Shown one piece after another: positions 10,802-25,800 of a DNA stretch of 64,000 bases (its first letter is position 1; the number at the start of each line of letters is the position of its first letter). The DNA is from Zygaena filipendulae (Eukaryota; Arthropoda; Insecta; Lepidoptera; Zygaenidae), in assembly GCA_907165275.2 (NCBI GenBank), contig OU015659.1, forward strand, positions 352,501 through 416,500, read 5' to 3'. Under the pieces are notes generated by a model. The model had not been told where the DNA came from. It did not search any database and was given only the letters and a program-made list of their open reading frames with translations. The translations under genes and the position numbers were made by a program.

Positions 10802-13800
10802 GTGAGTTCATGTTATTATTCACTTTACCCCGTTCAAAAGTCAGCGTTATGAGTGCTATAAAGCACACATACATAAATATCTATTTCTTTCTTCTATATC
10901 CTCTCGTCTTATCCAATCAAGTCAAGCTGTTTGCTTTCATTACTTTTATTAAATCTATATTGTCTTTCATTATTTTTGTAGAATCTGTTAATGTAATTTG
11001 TCTGTTACTAAGTTGTGTCGCTATTTTCGAACAAATCTTTCATTACAGTTTTTATAATCGTACATTAGTTTGTTGGTAATCAGAACATAAAATCAATTTG
11101 AAGAAATTGTATTGATTTGTCATTCCTTCATCTTTTCTTCTATAAAACCAAATAAAGGATGATTATCTCAGAAAAATCGTAATACAATATCAAACAGGTC
11201 CTCTAAATTGGCAACAATCCTTCTGAATCTGATAATATTCTGTCCTAACAAACATTTTGCTCTTTGTAGTTTTCCACTGTTTTCTATGACTGACATTGAC
11301 ATGAATAGTGCGCCTACCTATTCAAGGCGTCTATTGCCATTTTGAAAAAAAAAAAGAAGAAGAATGTCCTCTAAATTGTGAATGGTGTGAGATTGAAAAA
11401 AAAAATGAGATTGAAAACGATGGTTGCGAGCATTCAATACAATATATAGAGTAAATTACTCCGTTACTAAACACTTACGTGTTATCAGTTTTATCACTCA
11501 ATAATGGAGTTCTTGCAGAAAAAAGGCACAGTCTAGTCGTGACTGGGCCGTTTCGTTCCACTGCAGTGTTGTCGCATACATTATTCGTCACGTACCGCCC
11601 AAGCACGTGCCGAGCCATTTGTCGTGAATAAATCATCTTGCTGCATCTACAATAACTTACTCTGTTACGAGCCGTTGATTAGTAAAAAAAAAAATTCTAG
11701 TTCTAAATACCTACACTAAAATAAAATTATGAATAGACATCGATCTCATACAAAAAATAGATACACAGTCCCAAAAGTTCACTTAAAAACTGTCCACAGT
11801 CGTGTTTACGTAGTTATAGCTGTGGTTAAAGTTATAGATGGTTGGTATTACAATAGTAGTTACCGAAAATAAGAAATTCCGTGCTTTTTTAGGGTGCTAG
11901 ATGTAGGATTTTTACAATAAAGCGCACCCAAATGTTCAGGTGGGCGCTCATTTCATAAGGACAGTTTTTGACCCTGATTGTGTATCTACTTTTTATATGA
12001 GATCGATGTGAACAGACCTCTTTTTCATTTTACTCTACACTTCTAGCTTGCTGATAGTCTTCTTCAGCTTTTTAAATTAAGTAATTACTGCGTTTTAGAC
12101 AATTTATCTTCACTAACACACGAAACTGGAACAGCTTATTAGCAAAGTTTTCAATTTTTTTTTAGATGACCATAAATATATTATCTTACCGTTTTTTCAA
12201 TCAGACCAAAAATCTTTTATGAAACTACTTATTTAAAAAAATTAGATTCAAAACTACCTAAAACAGAACAGTACGTATCTCATCAGAAGTCGTCAATTCA
12301 ACCGACTTTTAGTACGGAACTAATTGTAACATTTGTAATGGCTGTCTAGGCTATTATTACAATTAATTGTGAATTAAGATTTAATTTGTTGATACGATAT
12401 AAATACTAACTATACAAGAGAACTATACAAGTATAGACTTTGGTCTTTATCATACAATTAAGGTGCTCAATTTAGACTCATTGTCAGTAATGCCTTTAAA
12501 ATTATTCAACTTAAAACCGCTGTACTGCACGTCACGTATGATACATTATTATTTGTTCGAGGCTGATAGGTATTCTCTAAAAATTATATCACTTCGAAAC
12601 CTAGTTAACACACTTAATTTTTTTGTATTAGGTATACTTATAATCAGAGGACTATGAGAGATTCTATCAAAACAAAACCACAACCAAACACGTTATATTC
12701 AAGCTCATTGCTATGCTTAACGAAAACTTTTTGACACTTCTTTTAAAATTACGTTGAGCATATTTTGTTAAAACCTTGGTATATTGGTTACGTTCTTGGT
12801 CACACTGTTTTCAAAATTCACAGCATTAGGATTATACTTGGGAAAATATATTTGGGATGCCAGCAGAGAAAATTTTCGATAGTTAGGGCATTTGCCCCGC
12901 CTACATTGAAAAAAAGAAAGAAAATACATTTATTTCAGCACAACACACAAGAAAAAGAGACAAACATAAACAAAACAGTGCATTGCATTTCTAGTTAATA
13001 TAACGCATTACTAGCTGTGCCCCGCGGTATCAGCCGTGTGAGTTTCGGAATTCCCGCAGGAACTCCAAACTTATTTTATTCTTCTTCTCCTTACAATAAC
13101 AAACATAAAAAAACGAATTAGCGAAATTGGTTCAGCCGTTTACGCATGATACTATGTATACTTCTAGATTATCTTTGTTACAATAGTACACAGGTATCAT
13201 ATTATCTTATCACTGGACTAGCACTAGTGAGAAATAGAGCAAGTTCGTTAACACGAGTGCGTACTTACACTTCGGATAGTGTACTTACACTGAGTATCAT
13301 AAATATGTCGTCACTTTTCTCGATTGTTGAACTCTATTACCAAAGAATACAGAATATACTTTAATAATCCTACAAATATTATAAATGTGAAAGTGTGGAT
13401 GTTTGGATGTTTGTTACTCAATCACGCAAAAACGGCTGAACAGATTTGGATGAAATTTGGCATGCACGTTGTCAGGGGTACAGAGAAGAACATAGGGTAC
13501 TTTTTATTCCGGAATTCCCGGGGAACTCTGAAATTACCGCGGGTGAAACCACGCGGCACATCTAGTTACTACATAAAGAAGCAACACTCTCCGCCTCCCA
13601 CCAATTTCATACCTTCTCACACCCCGCAAAAGTTTAGACTATGGTGGTAGTTTTACATGCGACGATTTTTCACTGACAGCTGACAGTTACTGTCAGCTCG
13701 CCGTCAACCTTACGATACGTACACGCGCACAACACGTGTACACCGGCCATCTTTACTTGTGGGGAAGTACTTGAATCAGTTCATTTGTATACAACGTGTT

Positions 13801-16800
13801 AATGAATTAACTGAAAACCTGATACACCTCATTTAAAAAAATAAACAATAATATGATTAAAATATATTTTTTGTCGAAAAAATGTATACTTTAAAAGTTA
13901 TTCAACATTAGTTTGGAGGTGACCTATCTACGAAATTCCAAGCGCCTACGCCCGCGCCTACCGGTTCGAATTTTTTTGCTGCGGGCGGCGTACGCGCCAA
14001 ATATTGTATTATAAATAATTTAGACATGGGCTAGTAAAAATGAAAAAAAATCATCTATATTAAAACATAGTGCGATCGATTCGCTAGCTGATTCTGAGCA
14101 AACTACTTTCTAGTTTTCAGTTAATTCATTAACACGTTGTATAGTGTCACCGAAGTTTAACGATTGTCAAATGTGATCACAAACTTATGATGCTAACTGT
14201 ACAAACTATTGCCTTGTAGTTATTGATAATAAATAATTAAGTACGTAATTATGACTTCGTATCGTTCAGTCTTTTGATACATATTACAAATGCGAGTGTA
14301 AGTTTATTTGTTTGTTATCCTTTCACCCTTTACCATCTGATCATCATAAAATTTTGCATACACGTTGTCAAGGGTACAGAGAAAGATATAAGGCACTTTT
14401 TATCCTGGAATTCCTGCGGGAACTCCGAAACTAACGGGGGAAACCTCGGAGAACAGCTAGTTAAAAACAAACGTTAAAAGGCTGAATACGTAACGATTAG
14501 ATTGGTGTTGGAATATTTTGGCTGTATCGATTTATATAATACATTTCCCCATAACAACTAGGTACTGGGGACTTATCGCCATCTCTTTCTTCTTTTGTAT
14601 GGCCTTTCGCAAATAATGCATTTAGCCAGTTTCAATTAAAACTAATTAGATGAATGAATTTTCTATTAAAATGCCTTGTTGTACATAACACAACAAAATC
14701 CATTTTTAACCATTTTTTAACGACTTGAAAATGAATGACCGAACCGCCATCGTTGATTCCCGCCAAAAAACTCCCATCACCATCTCTTTAAAAAGAATTT
14801 GCACGGTGCATGTAAAGTTCAAATTACAACGGACCAAAAAGTTCCAACTCCCATTTGAATGAAACTTAGCAGCAGGGTAGCCTTAAGTTAAGTCATGCGT
14901 TAGGTATTACATGACTGGGTATTTTCCGGGGTATGAAAATCAAAATTCTAATAAGTCAGTCTGTTTGAAAATAAAAAAATAATAGACACGTATTTTTTGC
15001 TTTTTCCAATTAACGAGAATAAAAATAGATAAAGCGCATTAAAGTTTATGGTGGCGGACTCGTGACGTCATTATTCGGTACAAGCCCCGTACAAACTGCA
15101 CTGGGTTCGTGACGTCACGTGAAATTTCAACTCAATGTATCGCCGTTATTTTTTGATTAAGTACGCAAAAAAATGGAAAAATATGTGTCCAATATTTTTT
15201 ATTAATCTACAAGACGGACTAAAAGTTTTGTCAACATGCCCATTTCATACACCTCGGAGTTTACGAGGGAATCCCGAGGAGCGTTTAATTAGTAGTTTTG
15301 CTGTATGTTTGTATGGTATTATAATATAACACATGATAGCTATTGTTACTAGATTTCGTCTCAGTAATTTGTTTTGCACGTTTTTTTATATCTAACCCCG
15401 TAACCTTGTCTCGCCATCCGCAGACTCGAGCTGGCCTCGCGCGGTTCACACGTTTGCACTCAAACTTCATTTTGATCTCTAAAACTGAGTAGTTTAAGTC
15501 GATATTACATCGCGCTTGCATTGCGCGCAGCACGTGATAATTGCGTTGCTATAGTTGTAAGGTCTAATGTTGTAAAGTCGGAAATGTATTTGTGATAATC
15601 CGAGCGGTAATGAGTCTTATCTCATAAGGCTAAGGTTAAAAATTCATTGGGCACGTCTGTTTTATTTGACAACTACGATTTGCAGTATAGGCGTTGTCGT
15701 TTGAAAACAGAACGTTTTAGTTTTTTTTAAGGAATATTTTGTTTTATGGCAATTTTTTTTTTGTCTATGGCTGGAATACACAGCGATATAATATTATGTC
15801 GTGTATTCTATAATTACCTCGACCAGCTCGATGCAATCACAGTTCAAGTTCAAATCGGAATTTGTTTACTAAGATGTCATTGACAGTGACTCTACATATT
15901 ATTATAGGTATACCTATACGTAATTTAAAAACAAAATACATCCTTAAATGGATGGAATATAGAATTCAAAATCCTGTGGGTTTTAAAAGAGGTATAAATT
16001 GGATATAATGACTGGTTGGTTGCTTCAGTGTGTATTATAACACTTGTTTTTATGGCCAACAACATTCTTTACAAATAACGCGCGACCCCATACCAAAAAC
16101 ACAATCCAAGACGCTCCACGTGCCAAAATATAAGGAATTAATATTCTTTATGCCATAAGACACGTTGTAAATGTATTTTTTAGAAGTGAAACTTCTTTGA
16201 ACAGGAAGAGTAAACAATTTTTGTGACAAGTTAGCTTAACGCGGCGCGTTATGGTCATAGTGAATAAGGGCCCAAGATCGACATACTCGTTCTATCGCAG
16301 AACCTACGTCATATTATGCGGTGAGTTCTATTTTGAACCCTTTTTGCAGTTGTGGAGGAAATTCCCATTACAGATATAGTACCTATGTCCTATATAGTAC
16401 CTATGTACATAGTTGTTATATGCAAGACAAATTGCTCTGGAATCAGTGACCATGCTCGATCATTTGAGGTTATACGGCTCAGTATATTACACAAACTGGG
16501 TTGTTTTTAATTAACTTATAAGTAAAGGGACATCTCTACTCTTATTCTTGTTAAACTTTTTCTTTAAGAACAAAAAACAAATTATGGAACAATAAAATAC
16601 AGATATTAGGTACTTCCTCACAAAAACTTGTTTACAAACTACATAGTTAGATCGAAATGTAAGAAACAGTAGGTTTTTATCTCACACTTAGGTACTGTTT
16701 TTTCTACCAGTCAGGCTCTCTTTAATATGCATTTAGATTACTTGATATATTTACATACGATTTGTCGGCGTGTCGGCGACAACAGATGCCCACAAAATAA

Positions 16801-19800
16801 AGGAGAATTTATAGGTTTACGTATGATCTGATGACGCGCCTGTTTCTTGGACGATCAGTTTTCATTAAGATACGTATTTTATTCGATAACTAGCTGTTCA
16901 CCGCGTTAATTTTGGAGTTCCCGCGGGAATTCCCGGCTAAAAAGTATGTCCTTCTCTGGACCCATGACAACGTGCATACATAATTTGACGATAATCGGGT
17001 GAGCCGTTAAGGCGTGAAAGCGTAACAAACAAACAAACTCACGTTCGAATTTATAATATTGGTAAGGATTATTGACGTATAAAGATGTATAGATGTTGGT
17101 ACAAACACCGCACGTTTGTTATTTAATTATTTTATCAGAAATACTTATTATTATATTCTATATGATAATTTATTACGTACGTATAATAACAGTTATGCAT
17201 CTATATCGAGAATTCTCGCAATTAGTATTTAAAATTATACTCGAAGCTACTAGTTGACTCAGTTGGTTGCCGAGAGATTTGCATTACAATCGCTGACAGG
17301 AATAAATGTAGAGCAAAAAACAAGTGAAGAATCTTCTAAAACAAAAACAAAACAGTTAGGTAGGTATTTAATACAAAAAAAGTAAATAAACTACACAACA
17401 ATAAATGCTGAGATTGGGCACTTCCTGAAACTACAGTTTCCTATACAAAGTTTTATACAATATTTCAAAGTGTGTATTGGACTCTGGCTCTTTTTGACGT
17501 CATTGTTTAAGATTATCTAATATATAATAATGACATTATTACAGTGCGTATAAAAAATCACTTTCAGTTTTTTAGTGCTAAGACTGGAGAGAAGCTGCGG
17601 AATAAACTTCCTTGTCAGTCAGTTAATTAGCCGATTTAAAAAAACTTACCTTTAAGCTAAGTTAGCTTGGTAAGGCGCTGTGTGACCAGGCATACAGAAA
17701 TGTGGAAGCGGCAAAGTTTTGCAACTTTTACATAGTTATCTTGAAATGTGAATTGCTTGGTGTTTTGCGATCTCAAAGTTGTCCGGGTTTTATATGCAAA
17801 GAAGTTGATTTTGTAAGAGGATGTTATGAATCCGGGTAACTGCAGTTATTATGTATATAGTAGATCCAAGTTTGTAAAAAAAAAACGGATGCAAATACCA
17901 ATGTGTAAATGTGCAAAAAAATAAAAACAAGTTGATATTTAAAGAAACCATGAGGTCTGAACCGACTTTATCACTGATCACTTTCTATCTATTTGACCTA
18001 TTGTTAGAATGTATACGAACGTTTACGCGAGAATTCGCTAAAAGTATTTTCAATTTAAAAATTAAAAGTCCACTCAAAACAAATTCCGACCACCGAATAT
18101 ACCTACCTAATGTAAATCCAGAAGAAATGTTTCTAGATTTCTTCTTAAATCCAGAAGAAATGTTAGGTATGGTAAGTACCTAGTGACATGAAAATATTTC
18201 TGGTCCAAAGAAAAATCACGATCAATAAAAAACTGCACGGGCGGATTTCTGATGGTTGCACGTGTTTCCAACAAACCACGTGCGACCGTCAGAAATCTGC
18301 GAGTTCAAACTGTTTCATAAAAACAAAACAATACCCGTTCGCAATCCGCCCACGGTTATTTAACGGGCACGCTCGGTGTCTAGCTGGGCGCCATCGCCGA
18401 CGCTGCGTGGGGCGGCTGGGGCGGAACCGCCCTTGCAATAGACGGCTGTAGCTGCGAGCACCGACTATGTGCCGGTATAGATTTTTTTCTTACTCCACAC
18501 CATCCCATGCCGCTTTAGCTCAAGGACGACCGTCCTTTTTCACTTTTTTTCTTCTTCTTTTGTTCATCAATTATTACAAGACAGTTCGTATAACGTTACG
18601 GGAATTCTCATAATTAAAACGTGTCGAACGATTTTTTTTTTGTTATAATTACACAGAAAAAACGGTTGCGTTGGTACTTGGCTGCATATACTACATTTTG
18701 GAAACATTAAATAGCGTTGAGTTAATATTTAGCTCTAGATAACCAGTTACCATTACTTTTCAGCTACAGGCTCCTAAGTTTAGCAAACTTCTTTAAAGTG
18801 GCGTATAACGCAAAAATACGATAGAAAGTTTTAACCACGTTTTAGCAAAAATCTAGCATAAATGGACGCAGATAATTAAGTTATTGATTGAGAGTTAGTG
18901 TTTTTTAATTATGTGTTTACCTTATTACATTGCTTAAATATGTAACTAAATATTGAACATAAAAAATGTTGACACAAAATGGCGCTCCAACTTTTAAAAC
19001 AAGATTTACTCAAAATTTCTCCAGTGTGGGTTAACACACTATTGCTTATCTATGTCCGAATACTGAACAAAAATAGGTATATTTTTCCTTTATATAAATA
19101 TACATAAATACAATATGTATATATATTAATATCAACGTGTTTAAGAAAGCCAAACGCTTTGAAAATATTGCCCTTATTTATCAACTGTACGTGAAGACGA
19201 ATCAAAAACTTCAGGTTTACGAGGGTCAAACTAGGATTTATTACGAGGAACCAATATATTTACAAATTGTTATGTTATAGATGGTAACAAAACCATAGTG
19301 CGATATAATTCGTTCATTATGCCATCTATATAAATTAATCTTATCCTTAACCTTAACCCATTAATCTTAACCTATCTTAAAGAGGTAACCAAAATCGCGA
19401 AAGAGGTTTTCTCCTGAACAGTACGACAGAAGAGACGAAATACTGTTCTATTTATAACGTCCTAAAACTATTTTGAATAACCACATATTTATATTTATTT
19501 CTATAATATGTATTTTAATTTGTTTTGAACAGAAACAAAACTCGTGTTTGTGTTGCGTTTACGTACCTACCTACTCAATAAGTTCCCTAAACAATGATCT
19601 ATAAATTTTTCATTCATGGGGAAAGGTTCTGCTTATTAAAGCAAAGTGAAGTCATTAGACTTAACTCCTTAATATTTTCTCGCAATCAACTAGCCTTTAG
19701 TTATAGCTCATTCTGCAAAACTACAGAACGAATGCGTAAATGAAAACTTTTAAATCTAGGTAACCTTTGCACAGGTTTATTGCTGTCAAAGCGTTACAAT

Positions 19801-22800
19801 TTACCTACAAGTTTTGTCAAATGAAAAAAACAAAACAAAAAAGCAGCCTTAGTTAGAACGTATTTGAAATCTCTGTTCAAGTGTTACGTAGCTGTACCTA
19901 TTGTTATCTGTGGTTCAGGCTTCGACGGGGAAGGGGTGTAAAGGGCAGCGGGGTTAAGATGTGGAGATGATTTTTTCGTTCATTTTCAAACTATACTTAT
20001 CAGATTGAGAAAATTAAATGAAATAAAATAACTATATTGTAAGACGAGTTTATCGTACACTGATTGTCCATTGATAACGTATCTTAAAATGAGCTTTAAG
20101 ATATTATATTATAGCGAAAAAAAAAATACCATACTCAAAGTACGAAAAATTAAGTAATTTCGTTTTACGCATAGCCTAATAAATATCATAGTATTTTTAG
20201 CAAAAAACACGGTAGGTATTTTACAAATTGTTATTTCAGTAGCGTAGGCTGTGGCAAACAGAGAGAGGGACAGGTGTGCGAGCGAGACGGTGGCGCTACG
20301 ACTCCGAGTGTTGTCGTAGCGGTATCGTAGCAGCGGTGCGTTGCCATGGCGACGCTTCGCCCGGGAAGCTTCGCAGTCACGTGTCGCGAGAACTTGCTTC
20401 CGTTTCTCGCGTTTTTCTTTTTTTTTTTCGCTAGATCCGTGCGGAATTTTTTCTCTTCTACTAGCTGCCTCCCCCTGGGGCCCTAGTACGCGCCCTTGCA
20501 CCCCGTCCCGCTGCCCGCCTCGCCCTACAAAATGCTCGTGTACGGGGACTTAATTGCGTCTGTGAGTGTGGTCCGGAGAAATTAGGACACGTGTAGTTTT
20601 AGTTACAGAGGGAGCAGGTATAAATGTTATTTTTTTTTTGTTTTTTAGACTCGGTAGTAAAAAGAAACTTGCGTTACATGATACGCGTTGCGTGTTGCGT
20701 ACTTTATCTACATACACGTTTTGAATTTTCGTGAGTTTTCTCATAAATTAGTTCGTTCGGGTAGGTGATGTAATAAAAAATAAATCCTTGAACACAAACA
20801 TCAGATAGATAGCTGTACCGGTTTTTTGGAGTCACCAATACCGACAAAACTGTGTTGTTCGAAACATATACTGGGATATATAAATACATAAGCTAGTATT
20901 TTACCGGTTTTCCGATTATGTTTGTATAAAAAAAAATTATCCATTGTTCCTTTACCATAACCGGACAAACACTAAAAAAGCTCATCAATCAGAGGAAATA
21001 AATTACGATTTTTAAGATTTTGCCTTTTGATAAGTTTGTTTCAAAAATATTAGATTACTAATAGCTATTTTTGTATTTATAGACATCGTCTCTTTTCGTA
21101 TACAAGCAATAAAATCATCTTTGCATAAATAATATCCACCCAGTTGGTTTTTGAATTTTTTTTTATCCAAATAACTATCGCAAACGAGCGCTAATTATTA
21201 CTGTCGCCGGACCAATAAAACATTCTCCTTATCAACAGCACAACGTTTTTTTAAACGAAACAAACCATTAATTGAAAATATCTGTCAAAAGTTCACAAAA
21301 GGTTGCCCATGCGCATATGGTGGCACTTGTGTTGCGAGATAAGCTCTAATCAATTGGCCTCGCTTCTAATTAGTTATTGTTAAATAAATTGAAAAAAAAT
21401 AATATTCAAATTAGGTACAATATCTCGCTGTTCTTGTTCGGAATTCCCTATTGTTTCAACATTAAATTGCATCCGTACAAAATTTTAACTCCATTAGTAT
21501 TGATAAGTTATTATCGACTTGACTGACTCATCGTTATTAAAAAGAAAAAAAAAGGAAATGTAGCTCCCTCTGTACCTACTGTTGGTCTGTGCGCGGCTTG
21601 CAACGAAAGTCCCTGTAACATTTCTTTTTCGCGAAAATCTATTTATAACTAGGGCAGCTCTAAGGTATGCTTTGATATAACAGTTTTGGACTCTACGTCG
21701 GTTGGAATAAGTCACGTTTTTGCTCGTACCCATCTCACATGCGTAGGTATATACGTATTTTTTTTTTCTCCTCTGCTTACAGTGGCTCTATTATATTGAT
21801 TAGTACGGAGCCCTCCTTCCGGGTGCGTAGATCGCCTTTTGTTACATTTTTCCAAGCATTCCTTTGTTTTCATTTTGCTGCCGAATGAACTTACATCGAT
21901 GACTTTCGTTGTAAATGTTATTTAGTAATTATCTTCACCTATAACAAGTTGGGCTCATACATTCTGATATACTCACGTTGCATTGTAAAAACTAGCCTTC
22001 GTTTCGTTCCAGAGTAACTGCCTACCAGTAAAAGTTCATAAACAACAACGAATAAAAAACAAAAACTCTACTTGTGCTTTTATGCTTTAAAAAGGAACTA
22101 GCTGTCCCCCGAGGTTTCACTAGCAGTAATTTCGGAGTTGCCGCGGAAATTCCAAAATAAACTATAAATATAAACTTTACTCATGAAGCACTCTATCTAT
22201 TGGTGAAAACCGCATGAAAATCCGTTAGTACGTTAGTTATAAAGATGCAGATGCAGTAGTATTAAGTTGAGCATTAATTTTAAATTATGTGTTGAATATT
22301 TTTGTATTTACCTGGAATCTGAGTGTTTAATACATACCTATAATTAGTAACATATATACAAAAAAGTATATAAGTAGGTATTATCATAGTTTAAGTAAAA
22401 GCTCTGCTCAGTTTAGTACTATAGGTAGAGCTAGGTAATGAGATCCATATAATATTATTATATCATTTTTATTAATTTATCTTTATTTATTCATTTTTTA
22501 TTGTAAACTATAAGTGAAAATGGCGAACTTAATGGCTAGCGGCATTTTCTAACAGTCAACCACTGGATTGAAGGAGAACTAAATAGAGTATGGTGCGCAA
22601 ATAATAATTAAAATGAAACTTTTAACTAGGTACTTACTTAACTTAAAAATTATAGAAATAAAGAATACAAAAGATAAAAGAAGGAAAATCATTCGTACCT
22701 ATACTTAATTTGATAAACTTTTTTGGGTAATTTCTGTAAAGATCCATTTATAATTATATACTTACGTAAATTATACGTCAAAACTTGTTTAAACGAAATA

Positions 22801-25800
22801 TTTTTGATGCAAACAAACAATAAATTCCACGTCACATTTTTATGTTAGTACATAACCCACGTACCTATCTATTTTAAAACTAAAACTGGGCACCCAAGTA
22901 TGTATGGGTATTATATTTTTTTAAACAAGTTGGATTTAGCTATTGACGTCATCACATTATTTAGTATATTATTATGTAAATTTGAAAACGATCAAAAGAA
23001 AAAAGTACTTTAATTATAATATAATAAAATACGATGCCATTTTTTTTTCAATTTACGCATCTGAAAATTTCTATTTTGTGTCAGAATATAAATGCGAATG
23101 TCTTGAGGCGATCGCGCACCTTGTTGAGTGAGACGTTCCTCAAATAGTTACATAGATATGGTTTAGATATAATAAAACCTACGTATTTGTGTCGTACTGT
23201 AAAAATTCATTAATCCCTTTATTTAGTTGTTACTTGTTTCCGAGTGGTACCGGATAGGCGATGTGTCAAATACAAATGGTTCACACGAAAGTCAGAGCTC
23301 TGCTTGGCAAGCTACGCCGACTCTCTCATATTAAAAAAGTTGTTCCAGTTTTAAATCTAGCCTCATCTAGAATGTCGGAGGCACCAATCACCCAACGAAT
23401 AACGCCAACCAGTATACAGCAAATATTAACAGAGTCAACCAGTATCACAGCAAAGTTTAACAGAGTCAACCAGTATCACAGCAAAGTTTATCATAGTCAA
23501 CCAGTATCACAGCAAAGTTAATGCGAAAAATTGGTTACTTCCACCGCATTTATAGCGTTGACCCTAACATTACGTACCAATACGAAGAATTTAGGTGTTT
23601 GAATAAGAGATAAGGTTGGTTGGTTGGTTGGTGTAGTTGTCGCGCACGTGTACCTAAGCGAGCTAGACTCTAGAGGGTACAGTCACAGTTTAGTAGCAAG
23701 TAGAAGTATAACAAGCAGACTGCATAAAGAGTTTTCCCACCAAGATTTCATTACTCCAAGCCTGTTTGAGTTGAATCATACATAATCACCTATACTATCT
23801 GTAGTAAACAATTCTATATAGACTGTTGTTACAAAACATCGGTGTTTTATTATTGCAGACAACGAGTGATAACACTGATTAGTACGTTCTTTAAATTAAG
23901 TTTATGTGTGTAAATCAGTTCGTTTAGTACGACTTTCTGTTAGTACGACGTAATATCACTGGTTCCTTGGCCGTCGGTATAATCGGATTCCACTGAATGT
24001 ACCTACCTACTTAAATGTAGAATGAAAAAAATAAAAAAATACATAATGCACCTCTCTATAGGTACCTATATCTATATAACTAACAACTAAACATCTAATG
24101 CGAAAAGTCGGTAATTTATGATTGAGTTGAATTGAGTTCGTGCGGTTAAATCCACAGGCAACAGCTGGTATGAAAATTATATAAACAGATACAATATCCG
24201 CTGAGAACCGGTCAAGAATAACTAAACAATATTTTCGCACAGTGGGATTCCCCTGTGGCAGAACACACACATACATACATACACGCATACACGCAGATGC
24301 ACACATAACAGCACACACACCGACATTAGCAATCGTACGTTCACACGAACAAGTTGCGTGCGCGCAGCGCGATATAGAAACTCGTCCACTGACGTAATCA
24401 CATGTCGCAGACAGCACGTGAAATAAAACGATTTAATTCTTTGCTAATGGGCATGATGACTAATTTTTATTTTTTAGTCCGTCTTGTAGATTATTAAAAA
24501 ATATTGGACACGTATTTTTTCTTTTTTTACGTAATCAAAAAATAACGGCGATATATTGAGTTGAAATTTCGCGTGACGTCACCATTCTGACAGTTTGTAT
24601 GGCGGTTTTAGCGGTTAGTGACGTCACGACCCCCTCACCCTAAACTTTAATGCGCTTTATCTCTGTATATTTTAATTTATTTGAAAAAGCAAAAAAATAC
24701 GTGTCTATTGTTTTTTTATTTTCTAACTGACGGACTAATTAGAATTTCGATTTTCGAAAGTAGTTCACATCCCCATTGTTGCCCGTGGTTGTATCTGCGT
24801 TAATTTGAGTGTTCCCGCGGGAGTTCCGGTATCAAAAGTACCCTATGTCCTCTTCCAAACTGTAGCCTATCTTTGTGCCAAATTCCATTGTCGTTCTGCC
24901 GCCATTGAGTAACAGACATCCATCCATCGATCTAAACTTTCACATTTAGTTATTTCATAATATTAGTATTTAATATGCCTAATATGCCTAAAAAGAACTA
25001 TCGCATTAGGTTAAGATACGTCGTACGTACGATACTTGCTGTCTTAGAGCGTTGCAAGTATAGTTCTTTACTGAAATTCGTATGAATATAATCTATTCAT
25101 ATAAAATGCTTTGTCCTGAATGACTGATGAATCAACGCACAGCCTAAACCGCTGATCGTAGAGACCTGAAACTTGGAGGGTGTGTTCTCTGTATGACGTA
25201 GGCATCCGATAACAAAGGATTTTTTAAAATTCAACCCCTAAGGGGATGGAAAGGGGTTGGAAAGTTTTTATGGAACAATTCCGCGGGAACTTCGAAATTA
25301 TTGCGGGCGAAACCGCGCGGACAGCTAGTTATTGATAAAATCCAATGATGTCATTTGTTCTTCTTCTTTAAAAAAAAAATGGCTTCCACTGTGTTGATGT
25401 CATTTGTTAGAAGCTTCGCTTTTGTTAATTGTCACACGACATCGCAAGGTGTTTATAAAAATGTACCTATAGTTATTAGATAAATTAATTGGTAAATAAT
25501 TGCAATACCAATGAAATAGTGATTGCATATAATATTATTATAGTAATATTGTAGTTGGTCAGTATATGTTAAGTAATTTATATTTATTACTAGCTGTGCC
25601 CCGCGGTTTCACCCGCGGTAATTTCGGTGTTTCCGCTGGAATTCCGGGATAAATAGTACCCTATATCCTTCTCTGTACCCTTGACAACGTGCATGCCAAA
25701 TTTCATCTAAATCCGTTCAGCCGTTTTTGCGTGATTGAGTAACAAACATCCAAACATCCACATTTATAATATTAGTAGGATTATTGTTTTATACTAGAAA

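Noticed and set aside
10803..11079. Continuation of coding past ETS exon 1
   Set aside because: The ETS frame meets a stop straight after the GTGAGT donor, and exon 2 joins in frame with family-consistent residues. The separate 89-codon frame here is hydrophobic low-complexity intron sequence.
23261..23521. 86-codon frame over the 30-bp repeat; possible CRISPR-like array
   Set aside because: The units are contiguous without unique spacers, and eukaryotic context excludes CRISPR; no protein similarity is recognised.
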